Shown one piece after another: positions 9,029-18,018 of a DNA stretch of 47,704 nucleotides (position 1 is its first letter; the number at the start of each line of letters is the position of its first letter). A model generated the notes under the pieces. That model was not told the DNA's origin and did no database searches. It saw nothing but the letters and a program-made list of their open reading frames with translations. A program made the translations under genes and the position numbers. Source of the stretch: an endosymbiont of Lamellibrachia barhami (GTDB lineage: Bacteria; Pseudomonadota; Gammaproteobacteria; Chromatiales; Chromatiaceae); NCBI RefSeq assembly GCF_011947365.2, contig NZ_JAAVSH020000001.1, positions 1,362,000-1,409,703 of the forward strand, in the 5' to 3' direction.

Positions 9029-10111
9029 TTATTGTTTTTCAGCCTTCGAATCAGATGTTTTCGTTTCAATAATTTCTGAAAGTTGAAGGATTCGCTGTTC
9101 GTTGGATTCGACTTCCGCTTCGATCGCCTTCGTATCGGATTCGCTGTTGGTTTTTAGCAATTCGCTGAGTTCCTGATTACGCGATTTGCGGCGCTCAAGC
9201 TCATCACGGAATTGATCGAGCTCTTCTGCCTCATCGGCCTTGTCGAACATGATGGTTTCCGGTGAATCGTCACTGGCTACCAAATCATCCGGCTTGGCAC
9301 TTGTGTCCGTCGGAATAAATCGGCTCTCCAATCCATATTGGCGCTGGTTCATAAAGGACGGAGAGACGATTTCGACACCGTTTTGGTGCAGTACATCCAA
9401 TACCATCTTTCGCAGATTCGAGCGGGCAGTCAATAGATGTTTCACTTCCGGCAGAAATCCTGCGATTCGATAGGTTACCGCGTAATCGCCAATCTCGGTG
9501 ACTTGAACGAAGCATTCGGATAATTTTACCTCCTCTGCTGCTTCGGTTAATAACGCCTCGACACGGGCGCGGGGTATTTCATAACCAAGAGAGAGGGTTG
9601 TTGAGATAATCGTGCCAGATCTGCGGACGACCGTGATGGGCGTCGTGATCAGAAACAGATTTGGAAAGATTGTCAGATCCCGGTCTTCGGTCTGGATCTC
9701 GGTGTGAAACAGCCCCCGGTCAGTGACTTTCCCGAATTGATCGCCGATACGGATGAAATCCCCAGATCGAAAACTGCGCACCACCCGCAGCATCAGCCCC
9801 GCCATGATATTGGTGACAAAGGTGGTGGATGAGAGGCCGATGACACCGGTAAGTACAATGCCGAGCAGACTGAGTATCTGTCCTCGTGCAGTATCCGACA
9901 TCGGGATTTGAAAGAGCAGGATCAGTATTCCGACCAGTGTCAGGCCTAGAATGAGTAACTGGCGGGGCAGTTTTGCCTCTGCGCCCAGATTGGTGCGCTG
10001 GGTGATGAGGAATCTGTTGGATGTCCAGACAATCACGACAATAACTGCGGCAGTGATAAGTGCCGGCATATAGTGGCTGAACATAGGGAATGTATTAGAC
10101 AGCCATTCCAT
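9029..10111 (-). CDS. Small-conductance mechanosensitive channel (MscS family)
   Basis: About 360 residues with three N-terminal membrane segments (near residues 15-33, 50-68 and 80-108). The pore helix and beta domain follow: SSTTFVTNIMAGLMLRVVRSF then GDFIRIGDQFGKV, the MscS signature. MscS channels open on membrane tension to release solutes during hypo-osmotic shock. The C-terminal tail after residue 260 is unusually acidic and carries a predicted coiled coil (DELERRKSRNQELSELL, then EVESNEQRILQLSEII). ATG codons at 10117 and 10111 are both possible. The second is better spaced from AAAGG. It is monocistronic as far as can be seen. Confidence 0.85.
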   Translation of the reverse strand: MEWLSNTFPMFSHYMPALITAAVIVVIVWTSNRFLITQRTNLGAEAKLPRQLLILGLTLVGILILLFQIPMSDTARGQILSLLGIVLTGVIGLSSTTFVTNIMAGLMLRVVRSFRSGDFIRIGDQFGKVTDRGLFHTEIQTEDRDLTIFPNLFLITTPITVVRRSGTIISTTLSLGYEIPRARVEALLTEAAEEVKLSECFVQVTEIGDYAVTYRIAGFLPEVKHLLTARSNLRKMVLDVLHQNGVEIVSPSFMNQRQYGLESRFIPTDTSAKPDDLVASDDSPETIMFDKADEAEELDQFRDELERRKSRNQELSELLKTNSESDTKAIEAEVESNEQRILQLSEIIETKTSDSKAEKQ

Positions 10112-10166
10112 GATCATGCCTTTCTACAGATTGCAGCACGCATGCGGCTGCCAAGTCGTGTGACGC

Positions 10167-10700
10167 TCAAAAACCGACTCCGATCCCGACGCCACTGCGG
10201 GAGTAGCCGCCGCTACCGACGCCTATGCCGAAGTGTATTCTGGGTTTGGTATCGCGTGCGACTGCTTTCGGCCAAAGATGGGCATCGGCTGTTTTGATGA
10301 CCGGGAATTGATAATCCGCTTCGCCAACCTTGCCCGTTCTGATTTCACTGACAGGACCGCTTATGGTGACTTGGCGCCCCTTGCTATAGTCGACACTCTC
10401 AAGGTATCCCGGTGTGACCGCGATAAAACGTCCGGTTGGAGCGGCATCGAGATCCGGTTTGCCGTTCCCTTGCAAAGGGTAAGCGATCACTTCGAGTTCA
10501 CTGCTGCTCTTCAGGTTCCGCAATTCCATGATGACACCACCCCATTCCACTGGGGATGTCCCGATACTCTGGTTTTTTTCAGCTATCTGCTTTGGTGTGA
10601 CTGAGCGATCTCCTGCCGGCGCCCGGGTTTGGGGAGCGGCGCAAGCAGCCAAAGACAGGCACAGGGTGACGAAGAAAATACGTTTGAAATACTTTGTCAT
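10167..10700 (-). CDS. Slp-family outer-membrane lipoprotein (1)
   Basis: A 177-residue lipoprotein. The signal peptide ends in the lipobox LAAC (Cys near residue 20), followed by Ala-Ala, consistent with sorting to the outer membrane. The body matches the Slp (starvation-inducible lipoprotein) family: VEWGGVI, LEVIAYPLQGNGKPD and GRFIAVTPGYLESVDYSKGRQ are family-typical, as is the late segment DYQFPVI ending at a LWP. A glycine-rich tail (GIGVGSGGYSRSGVGIGVGF) closes it. A paralogue lies nine bases upstream, so the two form a tandem operon. Confidence 0.8.
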   Translation of the reverse strand: MTKYFKRIFFVTLCLSLAACAAPQTRAPAGDRSVTPKQIAEKNQSIGTSPVEWGGVIMELRNLKSSSELEVIAYPLQGNGKPDLDAAPTGRFIAVTPGYLESVDYSKGRQVTISGPVSEIRTGKVGEADYQFPVIKTADAHLWPKAVARDTKPRIHFGIGVGSGGYSRSGVGIGVGF

Positions 10701-10709
10701 AGAGTTGCC

Positions 10710-11267
10710 CTACCAGTAGTAAGGGTACCTGTATCCAAAAGGATACCAGGGGTCATAAAAGGGATCACGATAGTAGCGATAAGGATAATCCTTCTCTTCC
10801 GGCCAGAGAAAGTAGACTTCCGCCTCGACCACTGGATAGGTGTAGTTATAGTCGCCGACACTGCGCTCGATCACCTGGGTGACAGATCCGGTTACGGTGA
10901 GTAATCGGTCTTTTGGGTACTCCTCCGGATCGAGAAACCCCTTCACTTTGACCATGAAGCGCCCCTGCCCATCACTGCCTGAATCCGGTTTTCCCTCCGA
11001 GGCCAGAGAGCGCGCCAATACTTCGATGAGGGTGCTCTCTTTGCGATTATCCACTCTGATAATGGTGCCGCCCCAGCGAACCCGGGAGCGATTGAAACGC
11101 CCGGATGCCTGTTGGACCTCGGCAACCTGAATATCTCCTGGTGGAGCCTTTTTGATCAGTTCTGGCACACTGGAGGAACAGCCGTTCAACAAGCCAGCCA
11201 AAATGCAAACGAACAGGCATCGTTGAAAATATGGAGTGCCGGTGCTGATCAGGTATCTGGTAAACAT
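10710..11267 (-). CDS. Slp-family outer-membrane lipoprotein (2)
   Basis: A 185-residue paralogue of the next gene, with signal peptide and lipobox LLNGC (Cys near residue 30). The same core motifs occur: VRWGGTIIRV, LIEVLARSL, GRFMVKVKGFLDPEEYPKDR and a late YNYTYPVVEAEVYFLWP. The tail is different, with many Tyr and Pro residues (DPFYDPWYPFGYRYPYYW). It is the first gene of the pair. Functions of Slp proteins are poorly known; the E. coli member is induced in starvation and acid stress. Confidence 0.8.
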   Translation of the reverse strand: MFTRYLISTGTPYFQRCLFVCILAGLLNGCSSSVPELIKKAPPGDIQVAEVQQASGRFNRSRVRWGGTIIRVDNRKESTLIEVLARSLASEGKPDSGSDGQGRFMVKVKGFLDPEEYPKDRLLTVTGSVTQVIERSVGDYNYTYPVVEAEVYFLWPEEKDYPYRYYRDPFYDPWYPFGYRYPYYW

Positions 11268-11432
11268 AGAAAACCGCTTTCTGGAGCTATTAGGCCTTTT
11301 CCAATATGGCAGAACAATCGCTAATTCAATTGTAGAACGATTTTGCTTACAGAGGGAGTTCCTGCAACCCCCAACAAAGCACGATCCTTTGCGCTGTCTA
11401 CGGTTTTTATCGGCACAAATGAGCCTGGAGGT

Positions 11433-12314
11433 CTATTTTGTGAAAATAAACTCTGTCATCTGGTCTTTCAAAGCCTCAATTTCATCGCTGCTCAGTGCCA
11501 GCTCATTGATCGCATTGCCAAAAAATTCGGGTATGTTGCTTGCGGTTGTGGATTCTCTCAACAGAATTACGTCAAGAATGTAGTTGGCCGCCTTAATGGT
11601 CGCAATCAGCTCTCTGAGTTTTTCATCTTCAATTTCACTGCACGATTCTTGATGGTGGTGAAGAATAGTCAGGCAGATGATCTCGGGTAACTTCCAGCTC
11701 TCGGCCAGGATAAATCCGATTAAGGTATGGTTGGTCCCATATCTTCGCTCCTCCTCTTCTATCCACCTCCCAGGGTCTGACTTCGCTATCCTGAGAACCT
11801 GGTCATAATCGCTGAAGCGCTTGGCCATAAGGAGGGCGCCGGATTTATGAAAGAGGCCAGCAAGATAGGCTTCATCCTTGGCAACTGAACTGATTGAGCT
11901 GGCGATCCAGACAGCGCACTGGGCAACAGCATTGACATCTTCCCAGATCATCTGCACTGCGGGCTCAGTACTGTCGAATACATGTTTCAGCGCAGAAGCG
12001 ATCACCAGGTTCTTGATGTTTTCCAGGCCCAGCAGAACCGAGGCATGTTGAATGGAATCAAATTTTCGGCCCATGCCGAACGCAGGGGAGTTGATGGTCT
12101 TCAGTACCAGTCCGGAAATTGCAGCATCCTGACTGATCATGTCGGCAACTCTAGCTATGTTGACATCTTTCTTCTGCATCTCCTGCTCAATGTTGAGTGC
12201 CACCTTGGGCAGGGAGGGAACGGGACTGCCTTTCATTATTTCATAGGCATTTCGCAGTTCTGATTCGGTTGGATAGAGCGCTGAATTCACAGAAGATTCT
12301 CGTGTGTTAGGCAT
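11433..12314 (-). CDS. HDOD-domain protein
   Basis: A 293-residue cytoplasmic protein whose residues 25-225 form an HDOD domain. The segments SLPKVALNIEQEM, ISQDAAISGLVLKTINSPAFG and QHASVLLGLENIKNLV are typical. The metal-binding HD pair of true HD phosphohydrolases is replaced (LAGLFHKSGALL), as usual in HDOD. These proteins act as signalling adaptors, often beside chemotaxis or cyclic-di-GMP proteins; the partner here is unknown. No strong ribosome binding site is visible. The 165-base gap downstream and 121-base gap upstream show nothing definite. Confidence 0.8.
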   Translation of the reverse strand: MPNTRESSVNSALYPTESELRNAYEIMKGSPVPSLPKVALNIEQEMQKKDVNIARVADMISQDAAISGLVLKTINSPAFGMGRKFDSIQHASVLLGLENIKNLVIASALKHVFDSTEPAVQMIWEDVNAVAQCAVWIASSISSVAKDEAYLAGLFHKSGALLMAKRFSDYDQVLRIAKSDPGRWIEEEERRYGTNHTLIGFILAESWKLPEIICLTILHHHQESCSEIEDEKLRELIATIKAANYILDVILLRESTTASNIPEFFGNAINELALSSDEIEALKDQMTEFIFTK

Positions 12315-12435
12315 TCGTTATATTTTAGCTGTTTGGAGAAGGAATTCCATGCAAACAGGTTGCTTGAGGAATCTAAGGGTAGGATGACAGCTGTTACGGG
12401 ATCAGGCTGTCCCGCCGGTCGTGAGTGCTTGCAGT

Positions 12436-13485
12436 TTACTCATTGATCATCCGCTCTTTTTTTGCATCTTCCTGGAAGTAGTAGTCATACTTCCTGTGCA
12501 TCTGATTCGTGAAGGTCCAGGCCTCATTATAGGACAGGCCGCTGTTCTTCGGGATGATGACCTTGACGTAAAGCTGGTTGGATTCCTGTGCTTTCAAACG
12601 AGTCAGTGACTGATCGAGCTGTTTGCGCGACACGGTATTGAAGACTTCGCTCCCGGGCGCCTTGTAATCGATGACAAGCTGCCCTTTGATCTTGGCGAAA
12701 CGCACCACCACGACAAATTTACCCCGGGAGGTGCGGGCGGGCCGGACAAGTTTGTCGTATTTGATCTTGAGTGCTTGGAAGTCAATCTTCAGATCGGCAA
12801 GTGTCTGATCCGAGTCCATATTCTGGGCCTGTGCCACCGCCAGCTCCTCACTTTGAGCGCGATAGGATGTGCGCAGGCTCTTCAGCTCGCCCAAGGTCAA
12901 TGTATGGCGCTTAGTGAGCCGATTCACATCTTCACTCAGATTTCCAACGCTACGGGTAGCGTCGTCGATGAGTACTTGCAGACGGTTGGTGTCTGTTGTC
13001 AGCCGGGTGACCTGCACATTGAGACTGTCTTTGTCGTGGGTGAGCCGGCTGACCTGCACATTGAGATCATCTTTGTCATGGGTAAGGCGGGTGATGTTGC
13101 TCTCCAGGTCGTCCCGTTCCAGTGACAGGCTGCTGATCTGGTGCAACTGGCTGGCGATGGCCGCTTCCTGCTGCTCCTGCTGCTCCTCCGCGCGCATCAG
13201 CTGCATGCGCATCATCGAGAGCTCATATTCGCGGGAGAGCAGGCGCTCCTCCAGCGTCTGGTTCTCCTCGCCTGCGGTTTTGACCAGTTCCATCGCCTCC
13301 TGCTCTGCGGCCATGGTTGAGCGCAGCTGGTCCAGCAGCTCCATGTTGCGGATCAGCAGAACCACCATTGCGAGCATGAATATCATGAGAATTACCGTCA
13401 TGATATCGGTGAAAGAGGGCCAGAAGCCCTCCTCAGCCTGGGCCGCGTGGTGATTTAGTCGCAGATCGACGAAGCTGTTATCCAT
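12436..13485 (-). CDS. MotB-like membrane protein with long coiled coil
   Basis: A 349-residue protein with one N-terminal membrane helix (about residues 23-46). The helix is preceded by GFWPSFTDIMTVILMIFML. The Asp in TDIM matches the position of the proton-accepting Asp in MotB-type stators. Residues 50-235 are a predicted coiled coil with a 14-residue internal repeat (RLTHDKDDLNVQVS, RLTHDKDSLNVQVT, then a degenerate third copy). The C-terminal 110 residues form a globular domain that I cannot match to the OmpA peptidoglycan-binding fold. The neighbouring channel gene ends five bases upstream on this strand, so the two should form a complex. Function unknown; it is not a canonical flagellar stator. 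Confidence 0.7.
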   Translation of the reverse strand: MDNSFVDLRLNHHAAQAEEGFWPSFTDIMTVILMIFMLAMVVLLIRNMELLDQLRSTMAAEQEAMELVKTAGEENQTLEERLLSREYELSMMRMQLMRAEEQQEQQEAAIASQLHQISSLSLERDDLESNITRLTHDKDDLNVQVSRLTHDKDSLNVQVTRLTTDTNRLQVLIDDATRSVGNLSEDVNRLTKRHTLTLGELKSLRTSYRAQSEELAVAQAQNMDSDQTLADLKIDFQALKIKYDKLVRPARTSRGKFVVVVRFAKIKGQLVIDYKAPGSEVFNTVSRKQLDQSLTRLKAQESNQLYVKVIIPKNSGLSYNEAWTFTNQMHRKYDYYFQEDAKKERMINE

Positions 13486-13490
13486 GCCGT

Positions 13491-14420
13491 TTAGTCAGGC
13501 TGGCGCAGTCGGAAGCCGCGAATCAGGATGTGTTTGATATCGGCCATGTCGCGGGTGTGCGACTTTGACTGTTCGGCAAAACCATCCAGCGTGTTGAGCA
13601 TGTGCTGTTCCATCTCCTGAACGGCCTGCTGTGACTGGCCCATCTGCTTGACCAGTTCCTGCATGGAGCGGATCAGGCCGGTGAACTCGTAGAGCACACT
13701 GTCGGTATGGACATGGAAACGCGGGATCAGTTCGTTGACCGTGACCTGTTCCACGGCACTGACCAGATTGGTCTGGACGTCGGTGAGCTTCAGGTGGAAA
13801 TAGCCGAAGATGACGTAGCAGACAATCGCGGTAATGGTGGTGGAGAGCGCCGTGGACATGCCGTGTATCATCATGCCCATGCCACCCACATTGATCGCAT
13901 TCTCCAGCAGGTCAGAGGCGCCGATCAGGGCGATGGAGAGGGAGACGATGGTGCCGAAAACACCGGTCAGGATCAGGATGTTGTTGATGAACTTCGGCAG
14001 GCTGTTGCGCGTGCTCTCGTTGGCCAACAGGGTGGACGCCAGTGAGCCGTGGTTGACCGGGCAGTTCGCTTTGAAGAGTCCTTCCATGATGCGGTAGCGC
14101 ATCACGATAATGGATTTTTTCGGCAGCTGGGCGTAAGGCTCCTCCATCCCCTCCCGCAGATTGCGCAGGAAACGGATCAGCGCATTCTCTTCGCGGACAT
14201 AGTGGATGAAGATAAGAACCATGCGCAGAATGCCGATGAAGAACAGCCCGACAATGGTGCCGTTGATGATCAGGCCGGTGCTGGTGAGCTGATCCCGGAA
14301 ATAGACCTGGTTGATAAAATCGAACTTCCAGACGATCAGTCCCGCGACCAGGGTGGACATGATGACCATCCTGATCAGGATGTTTCGACTGAAGTTACGA
14401 CGTAACTGTATGCTTCCCAA
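13491..14420 (-). CDS. MotA/TolQ/ExbB-family proton channel
   Basis: A 309-residue inner-membrane protein with membrane segments near residues 15-32, 48-75, 145-168 and 180-205. The region LTGVFGTIVSLSIALIGA and GGMGMMIHGMSTALSTTITAIVCYVIFGYF matches the two conserved helices of MotA/TolQ/ExbB. The C-terminal 90 residues are cytoplasmic and helical, rich in Gln (MGQSQQAVQEMEQHML). It is the first gene of a two-gene operon with the MotB-like protein. Such pairs use ion flow to drive motion of the partner's extracytoplasmic part. The role could be envelope energisation, gliding-like movement or defence. Confidence 0.8.
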   Translation of the reverse strand: MGSIQLRRNFSRNILIRMVIMSTLVAGLIVWKFDFINQVYFRDQLTSTGLIINGTIVGLFFIGILRMVLIFIHYVREENALIRFLRNLREGMEEPYAQLPKKSIIVMRYRIMEGLFKANCPVNHGSLASTLLANESTRNSLPKFINNILILTGVFGTIVSLSIALIGASDLLENAINVGGMGMMIHGMSTALSTTITAIVCYVIFGYFHLKLTDVQTNLVSAVEQVTVNELIPRFHVHTDSVLYEFTGLIRSMQELVKQMGQSQQAVQEMEQHMLNTLDGFAEQSKSHTRDMADIKHILIRGFRLRQPD

Positions 14421-14577
14421 CGCGGCTTCTCCGACGGTGCTGCAAATCGGTTCAGTTTACCTCAGGAGAGTCTGGGAATTAAGAAGAAGATGGTAATTCT
14501 TTTCGGGAGACTGCCTAGAGCGGCTTATGAGGAAGATGTCTACGGCTATTTGACGGCAATCGTGGGAAAATCAGACC

Positions 14578-15804
14578 ATGAGCACGCCCCGCATGTCACT
14601 GCTGGAGATCTTCGATGCCGCGCTGCAGGCGGTGGACGGCCGCCGCTGCGTAAGGGAGAGGCTGCGGCAGAGGCCGTTAAAGGGCCAAATATCCCTCGTG
14701 GCCGTAGGCAAGGCGGCGGGTGCGATGGCCGCGGGGGCCAGAGAGATTTTGGGTGAGCGTATCGTCTCGGCGCTGGTGATCTCCAAGTCTGGCCATCTGG
14801 ACAGTGTTTCGGCCAGCTTGCCGGGCTGGGAGCTGTTTGAGGCTGGTCATCCACTGCCTGATAATCGGAGTCTGGCGGCAGGTGATCGTCTGATCGCTTT
14901 TCTTCAACAAGAACCACAACGACCGCTGCTTTTTCTGCTTTCAGGGGGGGCGTCCAGCCTGGTCGAGTCTCCTGTCGATGGTGTGGGGGGGGATTTTCTG
15001 GTTCGCTCCAATCGCTGGCTTCTGGGTAGCGGCTTGGCGATTGGCGAGATGAACCGGGTGCGCAAGGCGCTCTCCCGGATCAAGGGTGGTGGGTTGCTGC
15101 ACTGGATGGGTGATCGACCGGTGACTGCACTGGCAATCTCCGATGTGCCGGGTGATGAGCCTGGCGTGATCGGTTCCGGGCTGTTGACGCCTGAGGTGAT
15201 AACCCCCGATGGAATGGAAAACTTTGGTCTGCCAGACTGGCTGGATTCAGTTGTCAGGCAGGCCATTCGACAGCGGCGGATTTATGGGAACCAGAGCCCA
15301 GCCATCGAGATCATCGCCAACCTGGGGCAGGCAAAGGCTGCTGCCGCCCGGGAAGCCCGGAAACTGGGCTTCCGGGTAAAGGTGGTGGATGAGTTCGTTG
15401 CAGGAGATGCGACGGCGGCAGGCGTGCGGCTGGCTGAAGAACTCAAAGCTGCAGAGCCGGGTATGATGATTTGGGGTGGCGAGACAACGGTGATTCTGCC
15501 GCCTGAGCCGGGGCAGGGCGGCCGTAATCAGCATCTGGCCCTGGCCGCTGCTGGGGCGTTGCAGGGCCATGACAATCTTTGGTTTCTCGCTGCCGGTACG
15601 GACGGCACTGATGGTCCCACCGAAGATGCGGGTGCATTGGTGGATGGTGCCACGCTGACCCGGGCACGAAATGAGGGTTTCGACCCGGATCAGGCACTGC
15701 GCCGGGCCGACTCCGGTTCACTGCTGGAGGCGAGCGGAGATCTTGTGACCACCGGGCCTACCGGGACAAATGTAATGGATCTGATGTTGGGACTGAAATT
15801 GTAA
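14578..15804 (+). CDS. Glycerate 2-kinase (MOFRL family)
   Basis: A 408-residue cytoplasmic kinase of the GckA/TtuD type, which makes 2-phosphoglycerate from D-glycerate and feeds glycolate or tartronate breakdown into central metabolism. The N-terminal domain has VAVGKAAGAMAAGA (about residues 40-54) and LLFLLSGGASSLVESP (about residue 120). The C-terminal MOFRL domain has WGGETTVILP, GRNQHLALAAA and AAGTDGTDGPTEDAGA, all diagnostic. Its stop codon overlaps the next start by one base (TAATG), so the two genes are translationally coupled. Confidence 0.9.
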   Translation: MSTPRMSLLEIFDAALQAVDGRRCVRERLRQRPLKGQISLVAVGKAAGAMAAGAREILGERIVSALVISKSGHLDSVSASLPGWELFEAGHPLPDNRSLAAGDRLIAFLQQEPQRPLLFLLSGGASSLVESPVDGVGGDFLVRSNRWLLGSGLAIGEMNRVRKALSRIKGGGLLHWMGDRPVTALAISDVPGDEPGVIGSGLLTPEVITPDGMENFGLPDWLDSVVRQAIRQRRIYGNQSPAIEIIANLGQAKAAAAREARKLGFRVKVVDEFVAGDATAAGVRLAEELKAAEPGMMIWGGETTVILPPEPGQGGRNQHLALAAAGALQGHDNLWFLAAGTDGTDGPTEDAGALVDGATLTRARNEGFDPDQALRRADSGSLLEASGDLVTTGPTGTNVMDLMLGLKL

Positions 15805-16619
15805 TGGTGAATGAAAAGAGCCTCTATCAGGCTGCCCGCCGCTGTCTGCTGGAAAAAGAGGTGGAAACAAAGCTGAATCTTACAGACCAGGTGGCGCAGG
15901 CCTGGCGGTTGGGGGAGTTGGGACTCAGCGACTGGAGCCCTGCGGACGCTATCGTCGAAGCAGGTCATCCCCCCCGGCCGGAACTGGTGCATCCAAGCCA
16001 GTTGCCCCGTCGTGGTCTCGGCACGGAGCAGGGACGTGTGGCACTGATCCACGCCATAACCCATATCGAATTCAATGCCATCAATCTGGCCTGGGACGCG
16101 GTGCAGCGTTTCCCCGACATGCCGGAGAAGTTTTATAGCGACTGGATACAGGTGGCGGTGGAGGAGGTGCGGCATTTCCGCCTGCTGCGGCAACGTCTGC
16201 GGGATGTCGGCGCCGATTACGGCGATTTTCCCGCCCACAATGGTCTTTGGGAGATGGCTGTCCGTACTGCCGATGATCCACTGGTCCGCATGGCATTGGT
16301 GCCCCGCATGCTGGAGGCCCGTGGACTGGATGTCACGCCGGGCATCATGGCGCGCTTCCGCAAGGCGGGGGACCAGGAGACGGTGGTGGTGTTGCAGGTG
16401 ATCCTGGACGAAGAGGTGGGACATGTGCAGTTCGGCAGCGACTGGTTTGCCTGGCTCTGTGAGCAGCGGGGGGTGGACCCAGAAACCACCTATTTCGATC
16501 TGCTGAACAACTTTCTCAACGGCGAAATTCGCTGTCCCCTGCATCGGCAGGCGCGGCTGGATGCAGGTTTTTCGGAACAGGAGCTGGAACGTCTGGAGGC
16601 GTTATGCGCGAAACATTGA
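15804..16619 (+). CDS. DUF455 ferritin-like protein
   Basis: A 271-residue protein of the DUF455 ferritin-like family. Candidate di-metal ligands occur in paired Glu/His motifs: AITHIEFNAINLAWD (about residue 85), VAVEEVRHFRLL (about residue 118), MLEARGLD (about residue 170) and ILDEEVGHVQFG (about residue 199). These suit a four-helix di-iron or di-manganese site like those of tRNA-hydroxylase MiaE relatives. The enzymatic role is not established for this family. It overlaps the glycerate kinase stop by one base. Confidence 0.8.
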   Translation: MVNEKSLYQAARRCLLEKEVETKLNLTDQVAQAWRLGELGLSDWSPADAIVEAGHPPRPELVHPSQLPRRGLGTEQGRVALIHAITHIEFNAINLAWDAVQRFPDMPEKFYSDWIQVAVEEVRHFRLLRQRLRDVGADYGDFPAHNGLWEMAVRTADDPLVRMALVPRMLEARGLDVTPGIMARFRKAGDQETVVVLQVILDEEVGHVQFGSDWFAWLCEQRGVDPETTYFDLLNNFLNGEIRCPLHRQARLDAGFSEQELERLEALCAKH

Positions 16620-16637
16620 GATTGCTGTCTGAAAGCC

Positions 16638-17369
16638 CTAAACCGGCTTGAAGATTTCCACCCTAAGTCCTTCAGGCGACACCACTAATAATTCGGCATG
16701 ATCGGGATGCCACTCCCCCAAAACAAAACGGCTGACTGCCACGTCGGACAACATGAAGTCGTGTCGGCCGGGACGGTGGGTATGTCCGTGGATCAGACGC
16801 CTGACGCCGTGATCCTCCATATATTGCGCCACAGTCGCTTGATTGACGTCCATGATTTCTGCCGCCTTCAGTGAGGTTGCCTCACCGCTCTTCGCCCGGT
16901 ACTCCCGGGCAATGGCAATACGTTCCGGAATGGCCCTGGAGAGAAACTGTGTGATGAAGGCTGGATCGCGAACCTGTTTGCGGAACGCCTGATAGGGCAG
17001 GTCATCGGTGCAGAGCAGGTCGCCATGCATCAATAGCGTGGCTGTGCCGAAAAGATCGATCTGTGTTGGATCATCGATGAGTTCCGCGCCGGTTTGAGCG
17101 CAGAATTGCTCGCCAAGCAGGAAATCCCGGTTGCCGTGCATCAGCAGGATTCGGCTGCCACTGTTGTAGAGTCTCTTTAGTGCGGCCTTAATTTGTGGCG
17201 CGGGTTCGACTTCCAGATCGTCACCGATCCAGGTGTCGAAGAGGTCACCCAGGATAAAGAGCCTATCTGCGCCAGGGGCGCGGTGTTCGAGAAAATCGAG
17301 AAACAGCTGCACCGTCGACCGCCGGTCGCTGGAGAGGTGCAGGTCGGAGATGAAGAGGGTTTCGCCCAA
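16638..17369 (-). CDS. lpxH: UDP-2,3-diacylglucosamine hydrolase LpxH
   Basis: A 243-residue metallophosphoesterase that cleaves UDP-2,3-diacylglucosamine to lipid X in lipid A synthesis at the inner-membrane surface. All metal-site motifs are visible: ISDLHL (residues 7-12), ILGDLFDTW (about 39-47), MHGNRDFLLG (about 75-84), LLMHGD (about 112) and HGHTHRP (about 194-200). It ends a leftward ppiA-ppiB-lpxH group opposite cysS, an arrangement partly shared with E. coli (cysS, ppiB, lpxH). A truncated second copy of its 5' part lies at 19468-19806. Confidence 0.95.
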   Translation of the reverse strand: MGETLFISDLHLSSDRRSTVQLFLDFLEHRAPGADRLFILGDLFDTWIGDDLEVEPAPQIKAALKRLYNSGSRILLMHGNRDFLLGEQFCAQTGAELIDDPTQIDLFGTATLLMHGDLLCTDDLPYQAFRKQVRDPAFITQFLSRAIPERIAIAREYRAKSGEATSLKAAEIMDVNQATVAQYMEDHGVRRLIHGHTHRPGRHDFMLSDVAVSRFVLGEWHPDHAELLVVSPEGLRVEIFKPV

Positions 17370-17419
17370 TTTAATGCATCCGGTAACTGGCTATTGAGCC
17401 AGTAATTATATGGATGATC

Positions 17420-17454
17420 CCCCTCACCCCAACCCTCTCCCCGAGGGAGAGGGA
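17420..17454. repeat. CCCTCACCCCAACCCTCTCCC intergenic hairpin
   Basis: CCCTCACCCCAACCCTCTCC followed by CCGAGGGAGAGGG forms a GC-rich hairpin (CCCTCTCC pairs with GGGAGAGGG) between ppiB and lpxH. The motif is a well-known dispersed intergenic repeat of proteobacteria. Its duplicate lies at about 19857-19891. It may attenuate or process the ppiB-lpxH message. Confidence 0.55.
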
Positions 17455-17480
17455 ATGGTAAGGTGGTTTGTGGCCGACAT

Positions 17481-17969
17481 TTAGTCGGTAATTTCCGCCT
17501 TCTCGATGACGATATCTTCGGCCGGAACGTCCTGATGACCCGCGTTCGTGGTGGTGTCAACGCCCTTGATCCTGTCGATCACGTCCATACCAGAGGTCAC
17601 CTTGGCGAAGACGCAGTAGCCCCAGCCGTCCTGTCCCGGATGGTCGAGGAAGCTGTTGTTCGCCACATTGATAAAGAATTGGGCGGTGGCGGAGTGGGGG
17701 TCTCCTGTGCGGGCCATGGCGAGGGTGCCGATCTCGTTGGAAAGTCCGTTTTTCGCCTCGTTTTCGATCGGATCGCGGGTCTGCTTCTGGATCATTCCCG
17801 GCAGGAATCCGCCACCCTGGATCATGAAATTGCCTATGACACGGTGGAAGATGGTGCCGTCGAAAAAGCCATCCTCGACATACTGCTTGAAGTTGGCGCA
17901 GGTGTTGGGTGCGTTCTCTTCATCCAGTTCGATGACGATAGGGCCGAGGTTGGTGGTCAATGTAATCAT
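17481..17969 (-). CDS. ppiB: Cytoplasmic peptidyl-prolyl isomerase PpiB, copy 1
   Basis: A 162-residue cyclophilin without signal peptide, catalysing proline cis-trans isomerisation in the cytoplasm. The core motifs are complete: FHRVIGNFMIQGGGF (about residues 40-54), GTLAMARTGDPHSATAQFFINV (about 82-103) and GWGYCVFAKV. The protein differs from the copy at 19918-20406 in only two positions, both Ile/Val (LPGMIQKQ against LPGMVQKQ; EDIVIEK against EDIIIEK), while the DNA carries several silent changes. It is followed by lpxH on the same strand. Confidence 0.93.
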   Translation of the reverse strand: MITLTTNLGPIVIELDEENAPNTCANFKQYVEDGFFDGTIFHRVIGNFMIQGGGFLPGMIQKQTRDPIENEAKNGLSNEIGTLAMARTGDPHSATAQFFINVANNSFLDHPGQDGWGYCVFAKVTSGMDVIDRIKGVDTTTNAGHQDVPAEDIVIEKAEITD

Positions 17970-18018
17970 GTAAATTGCCTGTCTTTTTAGTTAGATTGAA
18001 ATAGTGCTGGGTCAGATA

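Noticed and set aside
12436-14420. Zorya defence system (ZorAB)
   Set aside because: Only the general MotA/MotB-like layout agrees. The MotB-like protein lacks a recognisable peptidoglycan domain, the coiled coil is in the wrong partner, and no ZorC/D/E gene is near.
15690-16544. 284-codon minus-strand frame over the DUF455 gene
   Set aside because: Antisense to a recognised protein that is translationally coupled to glycerate kinase.
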